Positions 1 through 8,652 of a stretch of DNA of 64,000 nucleotides are shown here, in pieces (the stretch's first letter is position 1; each line of letters opens with the position of its first letter). Source of the stretch: Saccharospirillaceae bacterium (GTDB lineage Bacteria > Pseudomonadota > Gammaproteobacteria > Pseudomonadales > Oceanobacteraceae); contig JAJOJJ010000038.1 of assembly GCA_021208685.1 (NCBI GenBank), forward strand, positions 1 to 64,000, in the 5' to 3' direction. The notes under the pieces were generated by a model. It saw only the letters and a list, made by a program, of their open reading frames with translations. It searched no databases and was not told where the DNA came from. The position numbers and the translations under genes are program-made.

Positions 1-329
1 AAAGCGCGAAGCTGGGGTCGGCCCGCCGGCAAGGGGATAAGTTCCCCTGGGAGGCAACAGGCCTTGATGTTAAAAAGTGCTGTTTTTGTCCGCTATGGTG
101 CTGATTAAAAACTGCGGGACAGCAGTGCTCCCACCATGCGGCTTTTTGATAAGCACCGTCATTGCCGGGAGACCTGGCGACGCGGCAATCTGGCCGATAT
201 GCGTGAGCGATTGCTTCGAAGCACCTCGCCGCAATGACGAGATGACGGCTTAAGTGACAGCCTTACGGCACTGGCCGGGATGTTTAAACGCAGTGCGGAT
301 TACACTATTAATTCACTGATCAGTAAAGA
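1..329. other. Non-coding left edge of the window
   Basis: No convincing gene is seen in this stretch. It holds a short imperfect palindrome at 156-247 (listed separately). The rest has no RNA fold or reading frame that I recognise. It lies downstream of cmoB, which ends at 330 on the minus strand. The far left may belong to the 3' flank of a neighbour outside the window. Confidence 0.5.
156..247. repeat. Imperfect palindromic repeat of the CGTCATTGC...GCAATGACG type
   Basis: The left arm CCGTCATTGC is at 156-165 and the right arm GCAATGACGAGATGACGG at 231-247. Between them are further complementary pieces (GCAATC near 184-190, GATTGC near 209-214). Small dispersed palindromes that begin CGTCATTGC and end GCAATGACG are common in many proteobacterial genomes. 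Only this one copy is seen in the window, so its repetitive nature is inferred from the pattern. It lies past the 3' end of cmoB. Confidence 0.45.
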
Positions 330-1331
330 TCAGGCTTCAGCAATAATGACCGCACGTAACGGTGCCGGATATCCTTCAACGGTTTTATTGCGGTCTTGCG
401 GGTCGAGAAAATCCGCCAGTGAATTAAAATGCATCCAGTCGGTGGTGCGCTGCTCCTCCAGCGAGGTCTGATTGAGATCCACTACGCGTGCGTTTTTAAA
501 GCCGACGCGGCGACACCAGAGCAGCAGGGTTTCCGTGCTGGGAATAAACCACACATTGCGCATCATGGCGTAGCGGTCTTCCGGCATGAATACTTCGCCC
601 AGTGCGCCATTAATCACCAGGGTTTCCAGTACCAGTTCACCACCGGGACGCAGGGCATCTTTTAATTCCTGCAAATGATCGACCGGCGACTTACGGTGAT
701 ACAGAACGCCCATGGAAAACACCGTATCAAAGGCTTTTAAATTGCCCGGCACATCTTCCATTTTCAGCGGTAATAAATCGGCGCGGGCACAGTGACCTGC
801 AGCCTGAAGATAGCGTTTATACGCCTGAAACTGCATTAAAAATAAGCGCGACGGGTCAATTCCGATCACCCGGTAAGCACCGGCACCGAGCATACGCCAG
901 ATGTGGTAACCGGAACCACAGCCGACATCCAGCACCACCCGGCCATCCAGTGGCGTAAGGTGTGGTGCCACCCGATCCCATTTCCAGTCAGAGCGCCATT
1001 CGGTATCGATGTGTGTGCCAAAAAACTGAAATGGCCCTTTACGCCAGGGAATCAGCCCTTCCAGCGCCTGTTGTAATTGCTCCTGCTGAGCGCTGGTAAT
1101 CACATCACTGCTGAGGGCGATATCATGACGGTTTAAATCGGCATTAATCTGCTCAATGGCGGGTAACTGTTGCAGTGCATGCAGCCAGCGCTGCTGATCG
1201 CCATGTTCATTTTCCTGCAGAACAAGCTCCAGCTGCTGAGGTAATACCGCCGCCCAGCGCGCCAGTTTGCCTTCCTGCATAAAGGTCAGCACATCATCAA
1301 ACCAGTGCAGAATGTCGTCACGCTCAGTCAT
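330..1331 (-). CDS. cmoB: tRNA U34 carboxymethyltransferase CmoB
   Basis: CmoB transfers the carboxymethyl group of carboxy-SAM to 5-hydroxyuridine at the wobble position of tRNAs, giving cmo5U. This is the last step of the pathway begun by CmoA. The 333-residue product is close to the usual family length of about 323. Residues 91-105 (EGLIPWRKGPFQFFG) are the family's conserved ligand-pocket segment. Residues 132-142 (VVLDVGCGSGY) form the SAM-type glycine loop of the Rossmann fold. The start codon shares one base with the cmoA stop (TAATG), so the two genes are translationally coupled. Identification is firm. Confidence 0.95.
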   Translation of the reverse strand: MTERDDILHWFDDVLTFMQEGKLARWAAVLPQQLELVLQENEHGDQQRWLHALQQLPAIEQINADLNRHDIALSSDVITSAQQEQLQQALEGLIPWRKGPFQFFGTHIDTEWRSDWKWDRVAPHLTPLDGRVVLDVGCGSGYHIWRMLGAGAYRVIGIDPSRLFLMQFQAYKRYLQAAGHCARADLLPLKMEDVPGNLKAFDTVFSMGVLYHRKSPVDHLQELKDALRPGGELVLETLVINGALGEVFMPEDRYAMMRNVWFIPSTETLLLWCRRVGFKNARVVDLNQTSLEEQRTTDWMHFNSLADFLDPQDRNKTVEGYPAPLRAVIIAEA

Positions 1332-2068
1332 TATTTAACCGCTAAAAAAGAAACAAAATTAAAACACTGATACCAGCGGATCACCTGACGGAAACCGGCT
1401 GCTTTAAGGCGTTCGATATGTGTCTGTTCTGTTTCCGGAATCAGTACGTTTTCAATAGCACTGCGCTTCTGGGCAATCTCGAGATCGGAGTAACCATTAG
1501 CGCGTTTAAAGTCGAGGTGCAGTTCGTCCTGCAGCAACTGCTCGTCAGCGCCGAAGCAGAGTTTCTCTGACAGAATGAGCGCCCCGCCCGGCAAGGTCGC
1601 AGCGGCAATATTGCTGAGCAATGAAAGACGCTGCCCGGGTGCAATAAACTGCAGCACAAAATTCAGTGCTGTGACGGAGGCATTTTCCAGCGGGTATTCA
1701 AGAATATCGGCACAGGCCATGGTGACCGGCACCTGACCTTCGTCCAGCGCCACATAATGCTCGGCCCGCTCAATCATCGAGGCGGAGTTATCCAGACCGA
1801 TAATGCGGCAATCAGCCGCTGTCACCGCATGGCGCATGGCCAGAGTGACCGCACCCAGCGAGCAGCCCAGATCGTACAGATTGGAGCCCGGCTGCGCGTA
1901 ACGGCCAGCGATAATACCGGACATCGCTACCGTTTCGGCATAGCCCGGCACTGAGCGTTTAATCATATCCGGAAAGACACGCGCCACCGCACTGTCGAAG
2001 GTAAAGCTGGCGACTTTCGGCTGCGGCGTATTAAAAATGGTATCGGGCTGTTGATCGAAGTCGGACAT
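1331..2068 (-). CDS. cmoA: carboxy-S-adenosyl-L-methionine synthase CmoA
   Basis: CmoA makes carboxy-SAM from SAM and prephenate and so supplies CmoB. An in-frame extension reaches 2158, but the family N-terminus (MSDFDQQPDTIF) begins at the ATG at 2068. This gives 245 residues, against about 247 in E. coli. Residues 64-73 (LYDLGCSLGA) are the SAM-binding loop with the CmoA-type Cys-Ser in place of the usual Gly. The FDxxVAxVFPDMIxRSVPGY stretch near residues 24-43 is also characteristic. It is the first gene of a two-gene operon with cmoB. Confidence 0.95.
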   Translation of the reverse strand: MSDFDQQPDTIFNTPQPKVASFTFDSAVARVFPDMIKRSVPGYAETVAMSGIIAGRYAQPGSNLYDLGCSLGAVTLAMRHAVTAADCRIIGLDNSASMIERAEHYVALDEGQVPVTMACADILEYPLENASVTALNFVLQFIAPGQRLSLLSNIAAATLPGGALILSEKLCFGADEQLLQDELHLDFKRANGYSDLEIAQKRSAIENVLIPETEQTHIERLKAAGFRQVIRWYQCFNFVSFLAVK

Positions 2069-2164
2069 GGCAAACTGACCAGATTCTGTGCAGGGGGCGC
2101 ATTCTAACGGATGGATACCGGAGCGGCCAGCACTGGCCGCCACCCGCTGACCTGTCAATCAGAC

Positions 2165-3697
2165 TCAGGACTCCTCTGAGACGTCATCCAGCAATAACTG
2201 ACCATCCTGCTCCAGCGCTTCTTCCGCCAGATCACGCGACAGTTCTTTTTTCGCCCGTACGCCCAGCTGTAAAAACTTCTCGCTCTGACTGAGCAGATTG
2301 CCACGGCCGCTTTTCATTGAATTCCAGGCATCGTCATAGCTTTTTTGTACAGTATTCAGCTGGCTGCCGACTTTTTCGAATTTCTCGACCACGATCACCA
2401 GTTTTTCATACACCTTAGCCGCCTGATCAGCGAGTTTTTCGGTGCTTTTACTGCGCCGTTCAATGGCCCAGATGCTGGCAACGGTGCGCAGCGTCGCCAG
2501 CAGCGTGGTGGGGGTTACCACCACAATGCGGCGTTCAAAGGCTTCATTGAATAACGCTTCGTCCTGCTGAAAGGCCAGCATAAAGGCCGGCTCAATCGGC
2601 ATAAACAGAAAAACAAAGTCCGGCGAGTTAAGGCCCGTTAATTGCTGATAGGCTTTATCGCTCAGGCTGCGGATATGGTTGCGGATGGCCTCCACATGGC
2701 GACGCGCTGCGGTATCACGCTCACTGTCGCTTGCGGCGTTAACGTAGTCGGTATAGGCATTCAGCGAGACTTTGGAATCAATAATGATGTGTTTATTTTC
2801 CGGTAAATTAATAATCACATCCGGACGATAGGTTTTACCGTCATCGTTCTGATGACTCTGCTCGCGCTGATATTCCTCACCCTTACGCAGGCCGGAACGG
2901 TCGAGCACGGTTTCCAGAACCATTTCACCCCAGTTGCCCTGCATTTTTTTCTCACCGCGTAATGCCGTGGTTAAGGCATGAGCTTCGGCAGTAATCTGCT
3001 GATTGAGTTTGTGCAGGTTTTCGATCTGGGTTTTCAGCTCGGTGCGGTCTTTAACGTCGTTGACATAAACGTCGTCAACTTTTTTACGCAGCCCTTCGAG
3101 CTGGTCTTTAAACGGCATTAATAATGAGTTCAGGCCTTTCTGACTCTGCTCACCGAACTGTTGCTGTTTTTGCTCAAATATTTTATTCGATAAATGTTCA
3201 AACTCTTTCAGCAGCTGTTCTTTATTGTGTTCCAGCAACGCTAACTTTTCTTCGGCACTGCGCTGCTGTTGCGCGCGCGCCTCCTGCTCCGTGGCCAGTT
3301 GTTGCTGTAACTCATTGGCCCGCTGCTGTAACTGCTGCTGCTGCCGGTTTTGCTCCTGACGCTGCTGCTCCAGTTGCTGAACCTGTTGCTGCAGATTTTC
3401 ACTGCGTTCCTGCCAGCGCGCCTGAGCAACATTCTGCTGCTGCAGCTCCTGCTGAACCTGCTCCAGTTTCTGTTGCTGCGCATTCAGGCTCTGGCTCAGT
3501 TGGGCATTCTGTTGCTGGTATTGCTGTTCTTTCTGCTGCCACTGTTGCTCGCTCTGCTGCCACAGCAGTTGTTCCTGCGCCAGCTGCTGCTGAATTTTCT
3601 GCATCTGTGTACGCTGATACAGCCAGGACACAGCGGCAGCCGCCGATGATAAAACCAACGCCGACAACGCCAGCTGCATTAACGAAAACTCAAACAT
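2165..3697 (-). CDS. rmuC: DNA recombination protein RmuC homologue
   Basis: RmuC proteins limit recombination at inverted repeats and are thought to act as nuclease-like factors. This 510-residue copy has one N-terminal membrane segment (about residues 8-25). A very glutamine-rich coiled coil of roughly 170 residues follows. The conserved RmuC domain comes after that, with motifs such as KMQGNWGEMVLETVLDRSGL, YRPDVIINLPENKHIIIDSK and FMPIEPAF. The coiled coil is almost pure Gln/Glu/Leu, so it casts long leucine-rich open frames on the other strand that are not genes. It is encoded upstream of cmoAB on the same strand, about 100 bp from cmoA. Confidence 0.93.
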   Translation of the reverse strand: MFEFSLMQLALSALVLSSAAAAVSWLYQRTQMQKIQQQLAQEQLLWQQSEQQWQQKEQQYQQQNAQLSQSLNAQQQKLEQVQQELQQQNVAQARWQERSENLQQQVQQLEQQRQEQNRQQQQLQQRANELQQQLATEQEARAQQQRSAEEKLALLEHNKEQLLKEFEHLSNKIFEQKQQQFGEQSQKGLNSLLMPFKDQLEGLRKKVDDVYVNDVKDRTELKTQIENLHKLNQQITAEAHALTTALRGEKKMQGNWGEMVLETVLDRSGLRKGEEYQREQSHQNDDGKTYRPDVIINLPENKHIIIDSKVSLNAYTDYVNAASDSERDTAARRHVEAIRNHIRSLSDKAYQQLTGLNSPDFVFLFMPIEPAFMLAFQQDEALFNEAFERRIVVVTPTTLLATLRTVASIWAIERRSKSTEKLADQAAKVYEKLVIVVEKFEKVGSQLNTVQKSYDDAWNSMKSGRGNLLSQSEKFLQLGVRAKKELSRDLAEEALEQDGQLLLDDVSEES

Positions 3698-3729
3698 AAA
3701 ACCTCATCAGGAGCAGGAATAAACATCCG

Positions 3730-4308
3730 TTAAAAATGTGCACGCACGCCGGCCATTATACTGTCAGCGTCAATATCGTTGAATTCAGTGGTGGAATACT
3801 CGGCGAACAGCACGACATCCTGCTGGTTTGGCAGCGGGAAATTAAAACCGGCACTGCGCAGGGTGGAACAACCATCGTCTGACCAGGGCTCCAGCACACC
3901 GTTCACCGCAGTACTCCAGCAATGACGACCATAACGCACCCAGGGGCCGACGCCATTGGCCAGCGGTAAACGCAGGGTAACATCCCAGCCCGCACTGATA
4001 CCGTCGAACTGCGGGCTTTCAGCATTTTCATTAATGTTTTTATCGCCCCACAGCCATAAACCCAGACCGGTACTGACGCCCGGAATCCACTCAATGCCGC
4101 CTCTGGCATACACCAGATCGGTCAACAGGGTATCAGACTCACCATCGTCGGTACGCTCTTCCGGGATGGTCTGAGCACTCAGCCCCAAAGCCAGCGCGGC
4201 ATACCCCTGAGGCTGCCATGCCTGTGCCGGCAGCGCCGCTGACAACATACATAACAGCACGCTTGTGCTGTACCGGCCTTTCATCACCTTGTCATCGCTA
4301 TCCATCAT
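3730..4308 (-). CDS. Putative outer-membrane beta-barrel protein, unknown function
   Basis: No named family is recognised. The 192-residue product begins with a charged segment and a hydrophobic signal peptide ending in an AxA site (LPAQAWQ). It continues with alternating aromatic/glycine stretches typical of short beta-barrels and ends in a C-terminal phenylalanine (AGVRAHF), as outer-membrane proteins usually do. Cys residues near 128 and 141 could form a disulfide. The start at 4308 has AGGA six bases upstream; Met9 is an alternative. It is divergent from the secreted phosphodiesterase gene at 4491, with a palindrome between them. Confidence 0.55.
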   Translation of the reverse strand: MMDSDDKVMKGRYSTSVLLCMLSAALPAQAWQPQGYAALALGLSAQTIPEERTDDGESDTLLTDLVYARGGIEWIPGVSTGLGLWLWGDKNINENAESPQFDGISAGWDVTLRLPLANGVGPWVRYGRHCWSTAVNGVLEPWSDDGCSTLRSAGFNFPLPNQQDVVLFAEYSTTEFNDIDADSIMAGVRAHF

Positions 4309-4342
4309 GTTCGGTCCTGTTGTTGCTGTGGCTGATCAGGCC

Positions 4343-4361
4343 AAATGACGCGTCGTCATTT
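4343..4361. promoter_or_regulatory. Perfect inverted repeat between two divergent envelope/secreted genes
   Basis: The sequence AAATGACGCGTCGTCATTT is an 8-3-8 perfect palindrome. It sits 35 bp upstream of the outer-membrane gene start and about 130 bp upstream of the phosphodiesterase start. Its position between divergent genes suggests an operator for a dimeric regulator. No regulator gene lies next to it, and the binding protein is unknown. Confidence 0.4.
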
Positions 4362-4490
4362 GCCACCCTGCGGGCCAATGCAGCCTGATTATGCCTGATT
4401 TCTGCGGCATTGCGTGCCAGTGAATTGCCAAAATGGTTCCATCGTGCAGAATCGGCAAAACCCTAAAAACTCACCACAAAGGATAATTCC

Positions 4491-5630
4491 ATGAAAGCCG
4501 TTGCTGTAGCGCTGCTGGCGCTGACCCCGGTGCTGACCACTCAGGTTCAGGCCGGTTCTTCCACCCCAAGCATGAACAGTCACTATTCCACGCATCCACT
4601 GCAGTGGTACGAGGCTGTTTCCGAGCTGGAATACTTTGATACCCATTTCACCACCACCTGGGTAACGAACCCTGCCTGTGATAACAGCGCTGATTTTACG
4701 GCGGTTACTTATAACATTTTCCACAACGTGGGTTTTGTTTATGACTTCGGTGATGAGATGGAACAATCGCTGGGCAAAGTAACGGAATGCGCGGATGTCA
4801 TTCTCCTGCAGGAAGCCTGGGATTACGACGATATGTACGAAGACGGCCCGGTCGCTGATTTTGCCGCCCGTGGTTTTGAAGACACCTACGGCGGTGGCAG
4901 CAACTATTGCAACGGCAGCGATATCGAAGACGACTGTCCGGGCCTGATGATGTTCTCGCGCCACGGCTACGCCAAAAAACTGGGCTACCACAAATACAGT
5001 GCCACCAGCGGTATTGATGGCGTTAAAGGCAAAGGCGTGATCGGTGCCATCGTCGAAAAAAATGGCCAGTACATTTATGTGTTCAACACTCACCTGGTGT
5101 ACGGCAGTGCGCAACATTTTGGCGGCAACAGCAGCGATGATAACGCCCGCCGTGGCCAGATGAATGAAGCCATCCACTGGATCAAAGAAAAAATCGACGC
5201 CAACGCCGCACAATTCCCACCAGCGGCCGTTATTTTCGGGGGTGATTTTAATACCGATCTGCAGAATCCGGCGGCGGTGCAGAATGTGACCCAAAACAGC
5301 CTGTGGGATCAGATGGCACTGGTGCGCAACCAGAACACGGAAGTACGCGATGGTCTGCAATATACCTACTGGCCAAAAGACGCCTGCTGTGAAGACACCG
5401 GTCCGAACGGACTGGCGACCGACGATTACGCCTGGTTTGATTACACTCTGGTATTCGATGCCGCCAACTGGAGCATCGCGGCACCCGCGACCGGCTGCGG
5501 TGTTACCCGCGTGAACACCAGCGTCTGGGCCCCGGAATGGCGCGGTCAGAATGGCCAGCGTTACCTCGCCTACTACACCCATAGCGACCATTACGGCAGT
5601 CTGACCGAAATTGATTTCTGCCAGCCGTAA
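4491..5630 (+). CDS. Secreted sphingomyelinase/phospholipase C-like phosphodiesterase (EEP fold)
   Basis: The 379-residue product has a Sec signal peptide (cleavage near AQVQAG at about residue 22) and the motif series of the endonuclease/exonuclease/phosphatase fold. These are TYNIF, LLQEAWD with the metal-binding Glu, FNTHLVYG with the catalytic His, GGDFNTD, and the terminal SDHYG Asp-His pair. Bacterial neutral sphingomyelinases share this order and the secreted form. Substrate choice between sphingomyelin, other phospholipids and nucleic acid cannot be settled from sequence. Several cysteines fit an exported protein. The stop codon abuts the start of the foldase-like gene at 5631, which suggests the two products work together. 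Confidence 0.72.
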   Translation: MKAVAVALLALTPVLTTQVQAGSSTPSMNSHYSTHPLQWYEAVSELEYFDTHFTTTWVTNPACDNSADFTAVTYNIFHNVGFVYDFGDEMEQSLGKVTECADVILLQEAWDYDDMYEDGPVADFAARGFEDTYGGGSNYCNGSDIEDDCPGLMMFSRHGYAKKLGYHKYSATSGIDGVKGKGVIGAIVEKNGQYIYVFNTHLVYGSAQHFGGNSSDDNARRGQMNEAIHWIKEKIDANAAQFPPAAVIFGGDFNTDLQNPAAVQNVTQNSLWDQMALVRNQNTEVRDGLQYTYWPKDACCEDTGPNGLATDDYAWFDYTLVFDAANWSIAAPATGCGVTRVNTSVWAPEWRGQNGQRYLAYYTHSDHYGSLTEIDFCQP

Positions 5631-6593
5631 GTGACCACGCCGATGCATCGTAAACAAGCCGTCCGGCTGGTGCTGCTTGCCGCACTCGCCGCCGGATTCA
5701 CACTGTTATTGTTACAAGAACGCGCACCGCTGATTCAGGTCAGCGGTGATGCGGCCGCGCAGGCAACGTCCGCGCAGAATCCGGCCAGCGGACACCGGCT
5801 GGCCGATGTCCCGGCGTCATTGCGTGAACACCTGCACCAGAGTTTACTGCGCGGCGCCCAGCAGGCCGCCGCTCAACAGCTGACCCAATCACTGAATACC
5901 CTGCACTGGCGCGAAAGCGAATGGCAGGCCGACCCCAATGCCGGGCTTGAGCGTTTGCAGCAACGCTGCCAGCAGCAACTCAGCCGGGCCTTTGAACGCA
6001 ACGCTGGCGACGGCGATATACAGCAACTCTGCGAACAGCAGTTGCTGGTATCCGTGGCGGAAAGTCAGGGCCTGACTCTGGAGCAGGCCAGCCGTTTTAT
6101 TTCGCTCAGCCGGGAAAACCCACAACCGCTGAAACAATTCCAGCAACGCTCACCGCTGAGTGACTTTGAAAATCCGCTGCAGTTTTTTGAACAATACTGG
6201 GCCACTCAGGATGCTCTTTACGGCACCGACATCAGCCATAAAGTCTTCGCTGCCCAACGCGATGGGATGCGTTTTAATCAGCGTTTTCAGGATTTTTTAA
6301 CGCAGGCCCAAAATTGGCCATTAAAAGACCGTCTGGCCTGGTACGAGCAACAGCAACAGCAATTTGCCAGCCAGCATGGCCAGCCATTAAGCGCCCTGAG
6401 CAGCGATGCGATTGACCACGTTAACCGCCTGATCAGTCTGTACGAAGCCGCAGACGCCACCAGTGCCGAAGACAGGCTGCAGCAACGCTACCAGATCCGC
6501 CGTCAGTATCTGAGCGAGACCAGTGCCGAACGCTGGCGCCAGCGCGAAGAACGGCAATTGAAAGAAAGCGGTGATCTGGCAGGACTGAACTGA
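5631..6593 (+). CDS. Membrane-anchored lipase-chaperone (foldase)-like protein, putative
   Basis: The protein has one N-terminal membrane anchor (about residues 11-27) and a long periplasmic, glutamine-rich, highly helical domain. The plan matches steric lipase chaperones (Lif/LipB): inner-membrane anchor, variable linker, then helical repeats rich in Arg, Leu and Gln. A segment LYGTDISHKVFAAQRD resembles the Lif region LFGxExAxxR. The hallmark RxxFDYFLSAxGE motif of lipase foldases is not seen, so this may be a divergent relative. It starts with GTG directly after the TAA of the phosphodiesterase gene (an ATG at 5643 is the alternative), so the two are probably translationally coupled and the client is probably that enzyme. 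Confidence 0.45.
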   Translation: MTTPMHRKQAVRLVLLAALAAGFTLLLLQERAPLIQVSGDAAAQATSAQNPASGHRLADVPASLREHLHQSLLRGAQQAAAQQLTQSLNTLHWRESEWQADPNAGLERLQQRCQQQLSRAFERNAGDGDIQQLCEQQLLVSVAESQGLTLEQASRFISLSRENPQPLKQFQQRSPLSDFENPLQFFEQYWATQDALYGTDISHKVFAAQRDGMRFNQRFQDFLTQAQNWPLKDRLAWYEQQQQQFASQHGQPLSALSSDAIDHVNRLISLYEAADATSAEDRLQQRYQIRRQYLSETSAERWRQREERQLKESGDLAGLN

Positions 6594-6650
6594 CAGCCCG
6601 TTCTGCGGTGCAGATAATGGCTGATCAGTGTCCGTATTCCACAAAAAGTA

Positions 6651-7100
6651 TCAGTACCCTACCACCTCAACCGTCTCCTTCGCCCGGCAATCCCCCGGAT
6701 TACGCAGCGGGCAATCGGTTAATGATAAACAACCGCAGCCGATGCAGCTGTCGAGTTGCTGCTGCAATACATTCAGATCGGCAATCTTCTGTTGCAGTAA
6801 TGTCTGCCACTGGCGCGACATGGCTTGCCATTGCGCAGCGGTCGGCGCACTGTCTTCGGGCAATACGGCCAGTGCCTGTTTAATGTCCCGCAGAGCAATA
6901 CCGGTACGCTGCGCCACTTTAATAACCGCAATGCGGCGCAGCACATGACGACTGTAACGGCGATGATTCGCCGCCGTTCGCCAGCTGCGGATTAAGCCTT
7001 CTGTTTCATAAAAATGCACAGTGGAGACCGGAATATCACAACGCCGGGCAATTTCGCCCACGCTCAGTGCGGTTTTTTCGGCGGCAACCGGTTGCGGCAT
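6651..7100 (-). CDS. soxR: Redox-sensitive transcriptional activator SoxR
   Basis: SoxR is a MerR-family dimer that switches on its target promoter when its [2Fe-2S] cluster is oxidised by redox-cycling compounds. From the ATG at 7100, the four cluster cysteines fall at 119, 122, 124 and 130 (CIGCGCLSLTDCPLRNPGD), the same numbering as E. coli SoxR. The N-terminal winged helix (SVGEIARRCDIPVSTVHFYE) and RRYSRHVLRRIAVIKVAQ are typical. A longer frame to 7151 would run through the operator, so it was rejected. The gene is divergent from an MFS exporter, with the SoxR box between them; no soxS is present. Confidence 0.95.
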   Translation of the reverse strand: MPQPVAAEKTALSVGEIARRCDIPVSTVHFYETEGLIRSWRTAANHRRYSRHVLRRIAVIKVAQRTGIALRDIKQALAVLPEDSAPTAAQWQAMSRQWQTLLQQKIADLNVLQQQLDSCIGCGCLSLTDCPLRNPGDCRAKETVEVVGY

Positions 7101-7105
7101 AACGC

Positions 7106-7136
7106 TTGACCTCAAGTTAAGTTGAGGTCTTATCGT
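7106..7136 (+). promoter_or_regulatory. SoxR-controlled promoter of the MFS gene (SoxR box)
   Basis: A perfectly recognisable SoxR operator, ACCTCAAGTTAAGTTGAGGT, lies at 7109-7128. It is set between a -35 element TTGACC (7106-7111) and a -10-like TATCGT (7131-7136). The 19-bp spacer is the unusually long spacing that MerR-family activators correct by DNA distortion. The arrangement points rightward, to the MFS gene at 7169. It probably also overlaps the soxR promoter, allowing autorepression. Confidence 0.9.
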
Positions 7137-7168
7137 AGCCGCCGGTTTCATTATTGAGAAGACTATTT

Positions 7169-8494
7169 ATGCCACAGTCCGTCACACCGGCTATACCGGT
7201 AAACCCTCCACTGCATCACTCAACCGCGCACGCAGCAGCACAGCCTGAACAACGCACCTCGCCACTCCCCCTGATCCTGGTCTGCATTCTGGTTGGCCTG
7301 AATCTGCGCCCGGCACTGGCGGCCATCGGCCCGGTTGTAACCCTGCTGCAACAGGATACCGGGCTGAGTTTCAGCGGCGTTGCCTGGCTGACCCTGCTGC
7401 CGGTACTGGCAATGGGGATCGGCTGCTTTGTTACGTTATGGCTGCGCCGTCATATCAGTCTGGCGCGTCTCATTCAGGGCGCTTTAGCCCTGTTATTGCT
7501 CGCCAACCTGTTGCGCCTGATCGATGCTGGCAGTCTGAATGCCACGTTATTACTACTGACCGCATTACTGGCCGGCTCCGGTATTGCCGTTATTCAGGCA
7601 ACACTGCCGATTGTGGTTAAGTCACTCGCCAGCGACAGCGCCAGAATCATGGGATTTTATGTCAGCGCCATTATGGCGGGTGCGGCGTTAGGCGCAGGGC
7701 TTACTCCTTTTCTGGCACAGTGGCTGGCCAGCTGGCGTGCCGCACTGGCCTTCTGGACGGTACTGGCGGTTGTCGCCTTAGTGGCCTGGATGCGCTGGAC
7801 AGCACGGACTTACATTCAGCCTCCGGCAACAGACGCTGAAATATTCTCTGAGCCATTGCCTGAACAGACAACGGCGCAACGCCTCAGCCGCTACCGTCTT
7901 ATGTCGTTAGTCGCGACCTTCAGCATGGCAGCCGCGGGTTATGTCTGCGTTCTGGCCTGGTTGCCACCGTTTCTGATTGACCTTGGCTACAGCAACACAG
8001 AAGCCGGACTAATGCTGGGTTATCTGACCGCCATCGAAGTCACCGCCGGATTACTTTTTCCGGCCTTGGCCGCAGGCAATCCCGACCGCCGCCGGGTATT
8101 GTTCAGCGTGCTGATATTATCCATCGGTGGTTTTATCTGGTTGGCGTATTTTCCGCTGACAGGTGCAGTGCCGTTGCCTTCTGCGGCATTCACCCTGGCA
8201 TCAATGCCCATAGTGCTCATACCCCTGACACTACTGGGACTGGGTATTGGCGGACAATTTCCGATGATTATGATCGTGACAATGGATCATCACACGGATG
8301 CACAACAGGCCGGGTCATTAATTGGCAACGTGCAGGGCTACGGCTACAGTCTGGCGGCAATGACGCCACTCATCATGGGAAGTGTGCGCGATCAGCTGGG
8401 TAATTTCAGCTCCGCCTGGCTGGCTCTGGCCATTATGTATGCTGCCGCCTTGCTGCTGTGCAGCCGCTATAACCCGGCACGTTACCCACAATGA
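7169..8494 (+). CDS. MFS transporter of the CynX/NimT type, SoxR-regulated
   Basis: This 441-residue integral membrane protein has about 12 hydrophobic segments. Its N-terminal signature (LNLRPALAAIGPVVTLLQQDTGLSFSG) is typical of the CynX/NimT branch of the major facilitator superfamily, which carries small anions or drugs. The ATG at 7169 follows a GAGAAG ribosome-binding site; an in-frame TTG at 7154 is less likely. The SoxR box sits just upstream, so an export role for redox-active compounds is likely. P. aeruginosa SoxR also controls an MFS gene, so the pairing has a known precedent. The substrate is not known. Confidence 0.85.
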   Translation: MPQSVTPAIPVNPPLHHSTAHAAAQPEQRTSPLPLILVCILVGLNLRPALAAIGPVVTLLQQDTGLSFSGVAWLTLLPVLAMGIGCFVTLWLRRHISLARLIQGALALLLLANLLRLIDAGSLNATLLLLTALLAGSGIAVIQATLPIVVKSLASDSARIMGFYVSAIMAGAALGAGLTPFLAQWLASWRAALAFWTVLAVVALVAWMRWTARTYIQPPATDAEIFSEPLPEQTTAQRLSRYRLMSLVATFSMAAAGYVCVLAWLPPFLIDLGYSNTEAGLMLGYLTAIEVTAGLLFPALAAGNPDRRRVLFSVLILSIGGFIWLAYFPLTGAVPLPSAAFTLASMPIVLIPLTLLGLGIGGQFPMIMIVTMDHHTDAQQAGSLIGNVQGYGYSLAAMTPLIMGSVRDQLGNFSSAWLALAIMYAAALLLCSRYNPARYPQ

Positions 8495-8652
8495 CGGATG
8501 ACGCGGCCGTCATCAATAAACCGTGAAGTCATCCGCTGATGTAAGCAGTTACCCGCATTGTTGTATGGCAATCACTGACAAAAAGCAGCAGAAGCCAGTG
8601 CCCTTTTCCATTAACATCGAGTCAACTTAAACGCTGAAGAACGGAGAACCCG

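Noticed and set aside
3124-3699. Ala- or Leu-rich frames opposite the rmuC coiled coil
   Set aside because: They arise from the repetitive CAG/CAA glutamine codons read in reverse.
4389-5657. Long open frame on the minus strand opposite the phosphodiesterase gene
   Set aside because: The plus-strand gene has a signal peptide and full EEP motifs. The antisense product has no family marks or start site.
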